Origin: Anaerolineales bacterium
GTDB lineage: Bacteria > Chloroflexota > Anaerolineae > Anaerolineales > Villigracilaceae
NCBI GenBank assembly: GCA_015489255.1
Contig: WGAD01000107.1
Location: forward strand, 1-9,369
Direction of reading: 5' to 3'
DNA length: 9,369 nt
Both the position numbers and the translations under genes were made by a program. The notes under the pieces are model-generated. The model had not been told where the DNA came from. It did not search any database and saw only the letters and a list, made by a program, of their open reading frames with translations. This document shows positions 1-6,274 of this stretch, in pieces; the first letter of the stretch is position 1, and every line of letters starts with the position of its first letter.

Positions 1-166
1 CCGCTTGCCCCTGGTGGGCGGAATATACGATCCACATGGAAAGGGGAATGGTCAGCGGCATGGTGGCGGCCAGGGCGGCAAAGAGGCGACTGTGGCGTTC
101 CAGCAAGGCGACCAGCAAAATAATGGCAACGGAAGCCGCCACAGGCAAGACGTCCTGCCATTTCAC
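1..166 (-). CDS. Small integral membrane protein, N-terminal part only (cut by window edge)
   Basis: Fifty-five codons are visible, starting at GTG 166-164 and running off the left edge. The translation begins MKWQDVLPVAASVAIILLVA and contains two hydrophobic stretches: residues about 7-24, and about 29-48 including an MPLTIPLSMWIVYSA segment. An ideal Shine-Dalgarno sequence, GAGGAGG at 180-174 with a 7-base spacer, fixes the GTG start. The start overlaps the TGA stop of the upstream DUF1385 gene (165-163) in a GTGA junction, so the two are probably translationally coupled and may work together in the membrane. The pattern of a short helix, a charged ER-H turn, and a second helix with a Pro-rich MPLTIPLS motif vaguely resembles GlpM/DUF3147-type small membrane proteins, but this is a weak guess. 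The function is unknown. Confidence 0.72.
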   Translation of the reverse strand, partial: MKWQDVLPVAASVAIILLVALLERHSRLFAALAATMPLTIPLSMWIVYSAHQGQA

Positions 167-1056
167 GATGCCGCCTCCTCTTCCGGGGCGCGGTCGGCGG
201 CGCGCATGGCCTCGAAGGCGGCGATGCTGACCGCGAGCATGTCCAGGTCGGGTTCGCGGGTGGTCAGGCGCTGCAGCGCCAGGTTCGGGCGGATGAGCAA
301 ACGCACCAGGGGGGTGTCCAGGTGCTCCGCCGTCCAGCGGATGTATTCATAAGCCAGCCCCGACAACACGGGCAAGAGGAGCACGCGGCTGGTCAGGCGC
401 CAGAAGAGGGGCATGGGGCCGAGAGCGGTAAAGAGCAGGATGGAAGCCAGCACCAGCGTCAGTAAAAAGGCGGTGCCGCAACGGGGGTGTTCCAGCGAGT
501 AGTGGGCCACGTTTTCCGGCGTCAGCGCCGCGCCGTCTTCGTAGGCGTTGATGGTCTTGTGTTCGGCGCCGTGGTAGGCGTACACCCGGCGAATGTCTTT
601 CATGAAGCCGATGGCCCAGATGTAAAGCACCAGTAGCACCAGGCGCACCAGCCCTTCGAGCAGGTTGGCGCCAACACCGGAGAGCGCCCAGTACTTTTCA
701 CCGAGGGCGGCCAGCCCTGCGGGCAGCACGAAAAAGAGCGCAATGCCGAAGGTTAACGAGAGGCCAACGGTCAGGTACAGAAGAGGGCCTTCCAGTTTCT
801 CGTCTTCGCCGGTTTGGACGTTGGCGGAGATGGTCAGGGCGCGGGTGCCGAGGATCATGGCGTCCCAGAGCAGAACCAGGCCGCGCAGGAAGGGGATCTT
901 CTTCAGGGGAGATTGATAAATGCCGCCCAGTTTTTCAACATGGGTGACGATTTCGCCATCGGGTGCGCGCATGGCGATAGCCACCGCCCGGCGGCCACGC
1001 ATCATAACGCCTTCCAAGACGGCTTGTCCGCCGTAGGTGATGATTTTGTCTTCCAT
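163..1056 (-). CDS. DUF1385 (YqhQ-like) integral membrane protein
   Basis: This 297-residue protein carries the hallmarks of the DUF1385/YqhQ family: an N-terminal YGGQAVLEGVMMRG motif (residues 8-21), YHGAEHKTINAYE (161-173), HPRCGTAF (190-197), SGLAYEYIR (232-240) and QRLTTREP (262-269). Hydrophobic segments lie near residues 92-114, 133-152, 195-212 and 222-237, so it is a polytopic inner-membrane protein. The conserved His, Glu and Cys motifs of this family look like a possible metal or catalytic site, but no biochemical role is established that I know of. The start agrees with the family N-terminus; an AAAGGAA Shine-Dalgarno (1075-1069) lies 12 bases upstream, rather far. A dedicated promoter candidate sits at 1100-1127. 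The stop overlaps the GTG of the next gene on the same strand. Confidence 0.93.
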   Translation of the reverse strand: MEDKIITYGGQAVLEGVMMRGRRAVAIAMRAPDGEIVTHVEKLGGIYQSPLKKIPFLRGLVLLWDAMILGTRALTISANVQTGEDEKLEGPLLYLTVGLSLTFGIALFFVLPAGLAALGEKYWALSGVGANLLEGLVRLVLLVLYIWAIGFMKDIRRVYAYHGAEHKTINAYEDGAALTPENVAHYSLEHPRCGTAFLLTLVLASILLFTALGPMPLFWRLTSRVLLLPVLSGLAYEYIRWTAEHLDTPLVRLLIRPNLALQRLTTREPDLDMLAVSIAAFEAMRAADRAPEEEAAS

Positions 1057-1068
1057 GGGTTGTCAGAG

Positions 1069-1075
1069 TTCCTTT
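1069..1075 (-). promoter_or_regulatory. Ribosome binding site of the DUF1385 gene (long spacer)
   Basis: On the minus strand AAAGGAA precedes ATG 1056 by 12 bases, longer than the usual 5-9. The start is nevertheless supported by the conserved family N-terminus immediately after it, so initiation may be modest. Confidence 0.5.
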
Positions 1076-1099
1076 CTCATCCTTTTTTTGGATTGGGCA

Positions 1100-1127
1100 A
1101 TTGTACCGCAGCTGTGATGGATGAAAA
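1100..1127 (-). promoter_or_regulatory. Candidate sigma-70-type promoter for the DUF1385 gene
   Basis: On the minus strand a TACAAT -10 (1105-1100) lies 16 bases downstream of TTTTCA (1127-1122), a 4-of-6 match to the -35 consensus. The -10 is about 44 bases before the DUF1385 ATG. The -35 T run is the same T run that ends the terminator of the preceding gene. A very similar element (TTTTCC-N16-TACAAT) precedes the hydrolase gene at 3645-3672, which supports the reading. Confidence 0.55.
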
Positions 1128-1152
1128 CGCGCCGGCAATTTTCGCCGGCGCG
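1124..1152 (-). terminator. Rho-independent terminator of the hydrolase-lipoprotein unit
   Basis: Read on the minus strand, a perfect 9-bp stem CGCGCCGGC / GCCGGCGCG (1152-1144 with 1136-1128) encloses a 7-base loop (GAAAATT) and is followed directly by TTTT (1127-1124). It begins 21 bases after the lipoprotein stop codon. The T tract is short, but the stem is all G-C. Confidence 0.78.
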
Positions 1153-1173
1153 CTGCCTGCGGTGCGCACGGGG

Positions 1174-1827
1174 TTATTCTTCCAGCTGGAAACGCCATTC
1201 GCCGTCGGCCTGGACGATCCACAGGCAGGGAGCGCCCGAGAAGGAGAGGAAGAGCGTTTCATCGTAGGGGCCGATCGCATTGACGACGATCGTCTGTGGC
1301 GCTTTCTTGGGGCTGTTCAGGCAAAACGTCTGTACGATGAAGTTTCTCTCTCCCCGGTGGGTGATTCGCCATTGGCCCTCTGGAGGCGGCGTAAAAAAAT
1401 CGCTGACGCTATCGCCGCGTCCTGCCCAGCGAGGCAGCGCCTCTGTGTACCCCAGCCCCTCGATCGTTGCCTCCCAGCTTCCCTTGTCGGCCATAATTTC
1501 CAGAGCCACTGGCTCTGCGGAAGCGATGAAGACGGCGCCTTGATAACTTCCGATGGCATTGATGAGGGTGTCTTCAACGGACAGATCGTAACCCATTTCT
1601 GTGTAGTGCGCCCGGACGATGAAGTTGTCCTCGCCCTGGTAGGTGAAGGTTATGCGGACGTAGGGCGAGGGGAGCGCGATCCGCTGAGTGTATGTGACCC
1701 CTTGCGCGCCGGACAAATGGACGGGCGTCCCGCCAGGGGGCGGTTCTGCGGAAATTGAAGAGCATGCGGAAAAGACGACCAGCAAAAGCAGGGCGGCGAA
1801 GAGACGGTTGGGGGCAGCAGTTGGCAT
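1174..1827 (-). CDS. Putative lipoprotein with two copies of a beta-rich NFIV/INAIG repeat
   Basis: This is a 217-residue protein. Residues 8-21 form a signal peptide hydrophobic core ending in a lipobox-like FSAC, with Cys22 as the likely lipidated residue, so the mature protein should be tethered outside the membrane. Two related segments follow, about 56-123 and 151-216. Shared blocks are GEDNFIV (65-71) with GERNFIV (159-165), INAIGSYQG (89-97) with VNAIGPYDE (182-190), and IMADKGSWEATIE with VQADGEWRFQLE. The repeat looks like a small beta-sandwich with a Trp near its end, possibly binding a ligand or polymer. The second copy has Cys169 and Cys201, a possible disulfide. The gene lies 25 bases behind the S15 hydrolase and probably shares its transcript. 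I chose ATG 1827 over an in-frame TTG at 1845 because a perfect AGGAGG lies 7 bases upstream of it. No function can be assigned. Confidence 0.85.
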   Translation of the reverse strand: MPTAAPNRLFAALLLLVVFSACSSISAEPPPGGTPVHLSGAQGVTYTQRIALPSPYVRITFTYQGEDNFIVRAHYTEMGYDLSVEDTLINAIGSYQGAVFIASAEPVALEIMADKGSWEATIEGLGYTEALPRWAGRGDSVSDFFTPPPEGQWRITHRGERNFIVQTFCLNSPKKAPQTIVVNAIGPYDETLFLSFSGAPCLWIVQADGEWRFQLEE

Positions 1828-1834
1828 GGGGAGG

Positions 1835-1840
1835 CCTCCT
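1835..1840 (-). promoter_or_regulatory. Ribosome binding site that fixes the lipoprotein start
   Basis: AGGAGG at 1840-1835 on the minus strand is 7 bases from ATG 1827-1825. A TTG start at 1845 would lie upstream of this site and would add a less natural signal-peptide leader (MRGGLP). The site lies inside a perfect 10-bp palindrome, GGAGGCCTCC (1830-1839). Confidence 0.8.
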
Positions 1841-1852
1841 CTCAAACCTGTA

Positions 1853-3580
1853 TCAATAGGATGAAGAACTCTTGCAGGTGGTGACGTCTTCGACCGGGCG
1901 TGTGGGGTCTGGGACTTCCAGGTAAGAAGCGTATTGGCCGCTGTGGTGGACGGTCACCGTCACTGGGGCGCCCTCGCCCGTCACCGAGGCCGGGTATGGC
2001 AGTCCGTTATTGCGGTTGACAGAGAAGCGCGGCCAGTTGGATGAAGTTACCGAAATGCGCAGACGGTGGCCGGTGTTGACGATCAGCGAGGTGCTCCACA
2101 AATCGACGATCGCTTCAACGACTTCGCCCGGCTGCAAGGGTGTCAGTTCGGTGGTCGAGCCGCGCGTCGCCAGCCGGAAAGCGCCGTCGGCGATCAGCAC
2201 CGAGCGGCCGTCGGGGTAAACGTCGGTCATGCGCACCATCAGGTCGGCGTCGGGTTGATCGATTTCGACGAACAAATGGGCAACGACCCGCCCGGTGATC
2301 TCCATCGGCGCGGACAGCACATCCGTTTCGAAAACGACCACATCATCGCGGGCTTCGACCGCCCGCTGATCGCAAGGGCCGGCTTCCAGGTTCATGTTGT
2401 TGCCGCAGAGCGTCGGGCTGGGGTCGGCAGGATCGAAGAGGTAGCGGGTCGTTCCCCCATCGCCGGGGGGACAGGCCTCGGCCAATCCGCCGCCTGGCTG
2501 GAGGTGCAGGCGCACTGGCGCGGCGGCGGGGGGCCAGTCGTCTGCGGTGCGCCACTCGTTGCCCGGAGCGTTTGGGTCGTCCACGTCGCCCATCACATAG
2601 TATTGCACGTTGGGGATGTCGTCCGGCGTTTTGTCGATGCCCGGGTGATTGACCTGGAGATAATAGTTCAGCATGATGTTGGAAACTTCTTCTATTGGGT
2701 AGGGCGGTTGCAAAGAGTTGGGCGGAAACGTCAATTCTCCCTGGATCAGGCTTTCGTAAGTGCCGTGCGTCCACGGCCCGATGATGAGCTTCTGGCGGCC
2801 GGCTGCGCCCTCGCCGCCCTGGTGCTGATAGCCGATGTAGCCGTCGATGTTGCCTTGTTGGAAGATATCGAACCAGCCGGCGATGTGGAAACCGGCAGCG
2901 TGTACGTTGCTGTACTGGTCGTGTGTTTGCACCGGCGCCCAGAAGTCGTCTTCGAACGGATGGCGGGCAAATTCCTCTTCAAAGTACAGCATATCGTTGC
3001 CCTCGAGCCAGGTGTGGCTGAGGTTGTAGCGGCGCACGCCATCGTAGAAGATAGCATCTGAGTACAGGTTGGGGGTTGCCATCATCGGTTCCACCAGCAC
3101 CAGGCCGGGCGGGTTGGCCGCCGCTTGGACATACTGCACGATGCCATCCGCCGAGTTGCCCGCCGTGGCGATCAGGCCGTTGCTCCACTCCTGGTTCACG
3201 ATCCACTGCATGGTGTCGAAGCCGTCTTTCAGCTCTCCGTCGCCATCCTGGGTAAAGACCTGAAAGAGACCCTCCGATTCGAACCGCCCGCGCATATCCT
3301 GGGTGACGACCGCGATGCCCGCTTCGGTGTACGTTGCCGCAACATCTACATAGCGCGCGTCATCGTAGGGCGTGCGATACAGCAACACCGGAAAAGGCCC
3401 CTTGCCGGGCGGCAGGTACACCGTGGTCGCCAGGCGGACGCCATCGCGCATGGCGACCATGGTGGTGAATTGGCGGGAGCGGGGGAGCGTCAGCGCCGCA
3501 AGGGCGATTAAAACGGCGCCGAGCGCCAGGAGGGCGAGGCGTTTGAACGCCTTGCCGGCAGGTTGGTTGAACAGGTGCAT
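1853..3580 (-). CDS. CocE/NonD family S15-type serine hydrolase (X-Pro dipeptidyl-peptidase-like), membrane anchored
   Basis: This 575-residue protein has an alpha/beta-hydrolase domain (about 37-300) followed by a jelly-roll beta domain (about 355-550), the layout of cocaine esterase, glutaryl-7-ACA acylase and X-Pro dipeptidyl peptidases. By alignment with CocE from memory, the triad is Ser143 in GNSADG, Asp238 in AGWFD and His272 in GPWTHG, with the oxyanion Tyr72 in RTPYDD. Other family signatures are DGVRLATTVYLP (46-57), QDMRGRFESEG (94-104), YLFDPADP (380-387) and AGPCDQR (400-406). Residues 14-32 are a hydrophobic helix without a lipobox, so the enzyme is probably anchored or secreted and acts outside the cell on an ester or amide bond; the substrate is unknown. 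Cys370, Cys392 and Cys403 could form disulfides. ATG 3580 is chosen because the hydrophobic leader follows it and GGAG (3593-3590) lies 9 bases upstream. The open frame continues upstream only as antisense of rpsA. Confidence 0.92.
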   Translation of the reverse strand: MHLFNQPAGKAFKRLALLALGAVLIALAALTLPRSRQFTTMVAMRDGVRLATTVYLPPGKGPFPVLLYRTPYDDARYVDVAATYTEAGIAVVTQDMRGRFESEGLFQVFTQDGDGELKDGFDTMQWIVNQEWSNGLIATAGNSADGIVQYVQAAANPPGLVLVEPMMATPNLYSDAIFYDGVRRYNLSHTWLEGNDMLYFEEEFARHPFEDDFWAPVQTHDQYSNVHAAGFHIAGWFDIFQQGNIDGYIGYQHQGGEGAAGRQKLIIGPWTHGTYESLIQGELTFPPNSLQPPYPIEEVSNIMLNYYLQVNHPGIDKTPDDIPNVQYYVMGDVDDPNAPGNEWRTADDWPPAAAPVRLHLQPGGGLAEACPPGDGGTTRYLFDPADPSPTLCGNNMNLEAGPCDQRAVEARDDVVVFETDVLSAPMEITGRVVAHLFVEIDQPDADLMVRMTDVYPDGRSVLIADGAFRLATRGSTTELTPLQPGEVVEAIVDLWSTSLIVNTGHRLRISVTSSNWPRFSVNRNNGLPYPASVTGEGAPVTVTVHHSGQYASYLEVPDPTRPVEDVTTCKSSSSY

Positions 3581-3644
3581 GGGTGGTTTCTCCAAAAGCT
3601 TAAGACATGATGAAGGGCGGCAAGAAAACGAATGCGCCCTCGCT

Positions 3645-3672
3645 ATTGTACCCGTTTCGTCACGGAGGAAAA
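3645..3672 (-). promoter_or_regulatory. Candidate sigma-70-type promoter for the hydrolase gene
   Basis: On the minus strand, TTTTCC (3672-3667), a 16-base spacer and TACAAT (3650-3645) lie about 65 bases before the hydrolase ATG. The -10 is a 5-of-6 match and the -35 is weak. The spacing and parts of the spacer match the DUF1385 promoter candidate. Confidence 0.5.
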
Positions 3673-3720
3673 GATCGTTCTGGCGCGTGGCAATGGAAAA
3701 ACGGCCTGTATCCTCCTCAT

Positions 3721-3738
3721 GTTTAGCACGTTTGGCAC
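3721..3738. repeat. Short tandem direct repeat GTTTRGCAC x2 in the divergent intergenic region
   Basis: GTTTAGCAC (3721-3729) is followed at once by GTTTGGCAC (3730-3738), 8 of 9 bases identical. It lies 39 bases upstream of the rpsA -35 and about 50 bases upstream of the hydrolase -35 on the other strand. It could be an operator or activator site between the divergent promoters, or chance. Confidence 0.4.
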
Positions 3739-3777
3739 GCTGACGCATGGGAAGTGTGATTGGAAGTTGTATTTTCC

Positions 3778-3806
3778 TTGCCAACAGGACATTAAAGCCG
3801 TATAAT
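3778..3806 (+). promoter_or_regulatory. Strong sigma-70-type promoter of rpsA
   Basis: TTGCCA (3778-3783), a 17-base spacer and TATAAT (3801-3806) form a near-consensus housekeeping promoter. Transcription should start near 3813, giving a 5' leader of about 32 bases that carries the GGAG ribosome site at 3831-3834, 10 bases before the ATG. A strong constitutive promoter is what is expected for an abundant ribosomal protein. Confidence 0.85.
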
Positions 3807-3844
3807 AGCAACTTGTATCTTATAAAAACTGGAGTTAGTCGATT

Positions 3845-5116
3845 ATGGAACAGGAAAAGGCCCTGTACGGGCAGGAGGGCATGCCGGAAGGTCAACTGCC
3901 AGAGGAAAACGAATCGCCTGAAAGCATGAGCATGGAAGAGCTGCTGGCCAGCGTGGACGTGGAAGTCAAGCTTCCACGCCGTGGGGAGATCCACGAAGGA
4001 GAGATCGCCAGCATCAGCGACCATCAGATACTCGTCAGTTTGGGCGCCAAGTCTGCCGGTGTTATTTCTGGCCGCGAGCTGGAAGCCATCCCGCCGGAAG
4101 AACTGGAAGCCCTGGAAGTCGGTCAGAAGGTGCCGGTTTACGTCCTTTCGCCGGAAGACGCCAACGGCAACGTGGTGCTTTCGTACACCCGAGCCAAAGA
4201 GCAAAAGGCCTGGAAAAAGGCGGAAGCCTTGCGCGACAGCGGCGAGATTTACGAAGGCACCATCGACGGCTTCAACAAAGGCGGTCTGATCGTGCGCGTC
4301 TTTGGCTTGCGCGGTTTCGTTCCCGCTTCGCAGATTGCCTACTTGCGCCGTGTGCAGGCGACGGGCGACACGCCCGAGGCCCGCTGGAAAGACATGGTCG
4401 GCGAGCCGATCCGCGTGCGCGTGGTGGAAGTCAACCGCCAGCGTCGCCGCCTGATCCTTTCCGAACGCGCAGCCAGTAGCGAATCGCGCCAGGAGATCAA
4501 AGAGCGCGTGCTGGCCGAACTGGAAGAAGGCCAGGTATACACGGGCCGCGTTACCAGCCTGGCAGATTTCGGCGCCTTTGTCAACATCAAGGGCGCGGAT
4601 GGTCTGGTGCACCTTTCCGAACTTTCCTGGGAGCGCGTTTCACACCCCCGCGAGGTCTTGCAGGTGGGGCAGGAAGTGCAAGTGCAGGTCATCAGCGTCG
4701 ATCGGGAAAATCAGCGCATTGGCCTCTCCATCCGCCGCTTGCAGCCCGACCCCTGGCTGGAAAAGATCAAACAATTCCAGACCGGCCAACTGGTGCAGGG
4801 CACCATCACCCGCCTGACCAAATTCGGCGCCTTTGCTCGTATCGCCGACGACATCGAGGGCCTGATTCACATCTCCGAAATCAGCGACCAGCACATCGAA
4901 CATCCGCGTGAAGCCTTGCAAGAAGGCGAAGAAGTGACCTTGCGCATCATCCGCATCCAGCCTGAGGAGCGCCGCATTGGTCTTTCCATCCGCAAGGTAG
5001 ATTCCGCCGCCTATGTGGACAAAGACATGAAACTGCTGGAAGAAGACTTGCGCGCCGTGCTCGGGCAAGACGAAACCGCAGAAGAACCCGCACAGGACGA
5101 GGCGGAGGAAGCCTGA
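3845..5116 (+). CDS. rpsA: 30S ribosomal protein S1, four S1 domains
   Basis: This 423-residue protein has four S1 (OB-fold) RNA-binding domains at about 46-116, 132-208, 228-298 and 313-384. Domains 3 and 4 are the most canonical: DFGAFVNI...GLVHLSELSW and KFGAFARI...GLIHISEIS, each closing with RIGLSIR (291-297 and 377-383). The N-terminal 40 residues and the last 20 are strongly acidic and probably disordered. S1 binds mRNA single strands and helps load them on the 30S subunit. E. coli S1 has six domains; the shorter four-domain form is common outside Proteobacteria. Four-domain S1 homologues can differ in ribosome affinity, so a general RNA-binding S1-like role is possible. The gene has its own strong promoter and a hairpin just after the stop. 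The chosen ATG precedes the acidic leader; ATGs at codons 13 and 28 are less well placed. Confidence 0.93.
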   Translation: MEQEKALYGQEGMPEGQLPEENESPESMSMEELLASVDVEVKLPRRGEIHEGEIASISDHQILVSLGAKSAGVISGRELEAIPPEELEALEVGQKVPVYVLSPEDANGNVVLSYTRAKEQKAWKKAEALRDSGEIYEGTIDGFNKGGLIVRVFGLRGFVPASQIAYLRRVQATGDTPEARWKDMVGEPIRVRVVEVNRQRRRLILSERAASSESRQEIKERVLAELEEGQVYTGRVTSLADFGAFVNIKGADGLVHLSELSWERVSHPREVLQVGQEVQVQVISVDRENQRIGLSIRRLQPDPWLEKIKQFQTGQLVQGTITRLTKFGAFARIADDIEGLIHISEISDQHIEHPREALQEGEEVTLRIIRIQPEERRIGLSIRKVDSAAYVDKDMKLLEEDLRAVLGQDETAEEPAQDEAEEA

Positions 5117-5130
5117 ACGTGTGCTTTTCC

Positions 5131-5164
5131 AAAGCGCACCCGTTACGGGTGCGCTTTCTCTGTT
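5131..5164 (+). terminator. Hairpin terminator after rpsA (weak T tract)
   Basis: A perfect 12-bp stem, AAAGCGCACCCG (5131-5142) with CGGGTGCGCTTT (5146-5157), closes on a TTA loop starting 14 bases after the rpsA stop. The 3' side continues CTTTCTCTGTT, an interrupted U-rich tail. The near-symmetric A/T flanks suggest it could also act on the other strand. It may be leaky: no other clear promoter is visible before the dipeptidase gene, 19 bases further on. Confidence 0.75.
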
Positions 5165-5176
5165 AACCGAGGGAAT

Positions 5177-6274
5177 ATGAACAAGCCTTTCCTTGTCGAT
5201 GCCCATGAAGACCTGGCGTGGAACGTCCTGGTCTTCCAGCGTGATTACACCCGTTCCGTGGCAGAAACGCGGCGCGCTGAGCGTGGCAGCCCGGCCGTTC
5301 AGCGGAACGGCGATACCCTCCTCGGTTGGCCGGAATACCAGCGCGGCCGGGTGGCCCTCATCTTCGGCACGCTTTTCGTCGCGCCGCGCAGTGCGGCCGG
5401 CGCCTTGCCCGAGGAAGTTACCTATGCGACGCCGGAGGAGGCACACCGCCTGTACTGGCAGGAACTGGACATCTACCATCGCCTGGTGGACGAACATCCC
5501 GACAAATTCCGCCTGGTGACCGATCGCCACGGCCTGCAGGCCGTGCTGGACGCCTGGGAAGCCACCGGACGGGAAAGCGGCCCGGTGGGCATCATCCCGC
5601 TGATGGAAGGCGCAGACGGCATCACCAGCCCCGACGAATTGCCCCAATGGTGGGAACGGGGACTGCGCATCATCGGCTTGGCGTGGACGGCCACCCGTTA
5701 CAGCGGCGGGACGCGCGCTCCCGGCCCGCTGACCGCCGACGGCCGGGCCTTGTTGCGGGCGATGGCCGACTTTCCCTTCATCTTGGACCTCAGCCACATG
5801 GATCCGTTGGCCGCCCGTCAGGCTTTGGATCTCTATGAGGGGCCGATCATCGCCAGCCACGCCAACCCGGCGGCCATGCTGCCCGGCGTGGAAAGCAACC
5901 GCCACCTGCCCGACGATGTCATCCGCGGCATCGTGGCCCGCGATGGCGTCATTGGGGCTGTGGTCTTCAATCTCTTCCTCAAGGCGGGCTGGCAGCGCGG
6001 CGATCCGCGCAAGGCGGTCACACTGGAGACCCTGGCCGATCACATCGATTACATTTGCCAGCTGGCCGGGTCCGCCCGCCACGTGGGCCTGGGCAGCGAT
6101 TTCGATGGCGGGTTTGGCCTGCAATCCGCGCCAGCGGGGATCGATTCCATTGCCGACTTGCAAACCCTGGCCGAGGCGCTGGCGCGCCGTGGCTACGGAG
6201 AAGAAGACATCGCCGCCGTCCTGGGCGGCAACTGGATACGCCTGTTGCAAACTGCCTTGCCGGAGGGAGGATGA
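5177..6274 (+). CDS. Membrane dipeptidase-family metallopeptidase (peptidase M19, renal dipeptidase-like)
   Basis: This 365-residue protein covers the full length of the M19 amidohydrolase-like TIM barrel. By comparison with human renal dipeptidase, the dizinc ligands are His10 and Asp12 (VDAHEDL), Glu144 (LMEGADGI, bridging), His207 (DLSH) and His228 (SHAN). Asp308/Asp310 in GLGSDFDGGFG supply the catalytic acid, and NRHLPDD (241-247) supplies the substrate Arg242. The family hydrolyses dipeptides, sometimes D-residue or cysteinyl dipeptides. There is no signal peptide, so the enzyme is probably cytoplasmic. The first motif reads HED, where HND is more usual. The ATG at 5177 is the only reasonable start because the metal site begins at residue 8; GAGGG at 5169-5173 is only 3 bases away, a tight spacing. 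The gene follows the rpsA hairpin by 19 bases and overlaps the next gene by ATGA. The exact substrate cannot be told. Confidence 0.93.
   Translation: MNKPFLVDAHEDLAWNVLVFQRDYTRSVAETRRAERGSPAVQRNGDTLLGWPEYQRGRVALIFGTLFVAPRSAAGALPEEVTYATPEEAHRLYWQELDIYHRLVDEHPDKFRLVTDRHGLQAVLDAWEATGRESGPVGIIPLMEGADGITSPDELPQWWERGLRIIGLAWTATRYSGGTRAPGPLTADGRALLRAMADFPFILDLSHMDPLAARQALDLYEGPIIASHANPAAMLPGVESNRHLPDDVIRGIVARDGVIGAVVFNLFLKAGWQRGDPRKAVTLETLADHIDYICQLAGSARHVGLGSDFDGGFGLQSAPAGIDSIADLQTLAEALARRGYGEEDIAAVLGGNWIRLLQTALPEGG

Noticed and set aside
814..1758. Plus-strand open frame of 314 codons
   Set aside because: It is antisense to DUF1385 and the lipoprotein and crosses the terminator and promoter between them.
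1828..1845. TTG start giving a lipoprotein six residues longer
   Set aside because: The perfect AGGAGG lies downstream of that TTG and 7 bases before ATG 1827, so the ATG is the better start.
2066..3061. Plus-strand open frame of 331 codons
   Set aside because: It is antisense to the S15 hydrolase core, including its catalytic motifs.
3747..3929. Small plus-strand frame across the rpsA promoter
   Set aside because: It has no ribosome site, spans the promoter and leader, and runs out of frame into rpsA.
3581..4612. Minus-strand open frame extending the hydrolase upstream by 344 codons
   Set aside because: Most of it is antisense to rpsA, whose protein is clearly recognisable; the extension has a His/Phe-rich antisense composition, and a good leader helix and ribosome site mark ATG 3580 as the true start.
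4640..6250. Long minus-strand open frame of 536 codons
   Set aside because: It lies antisense to rpsA and the M19 dipeptidase, both supported by conserved motifs; its translation matches no family and reflects GC-rich codon bias.
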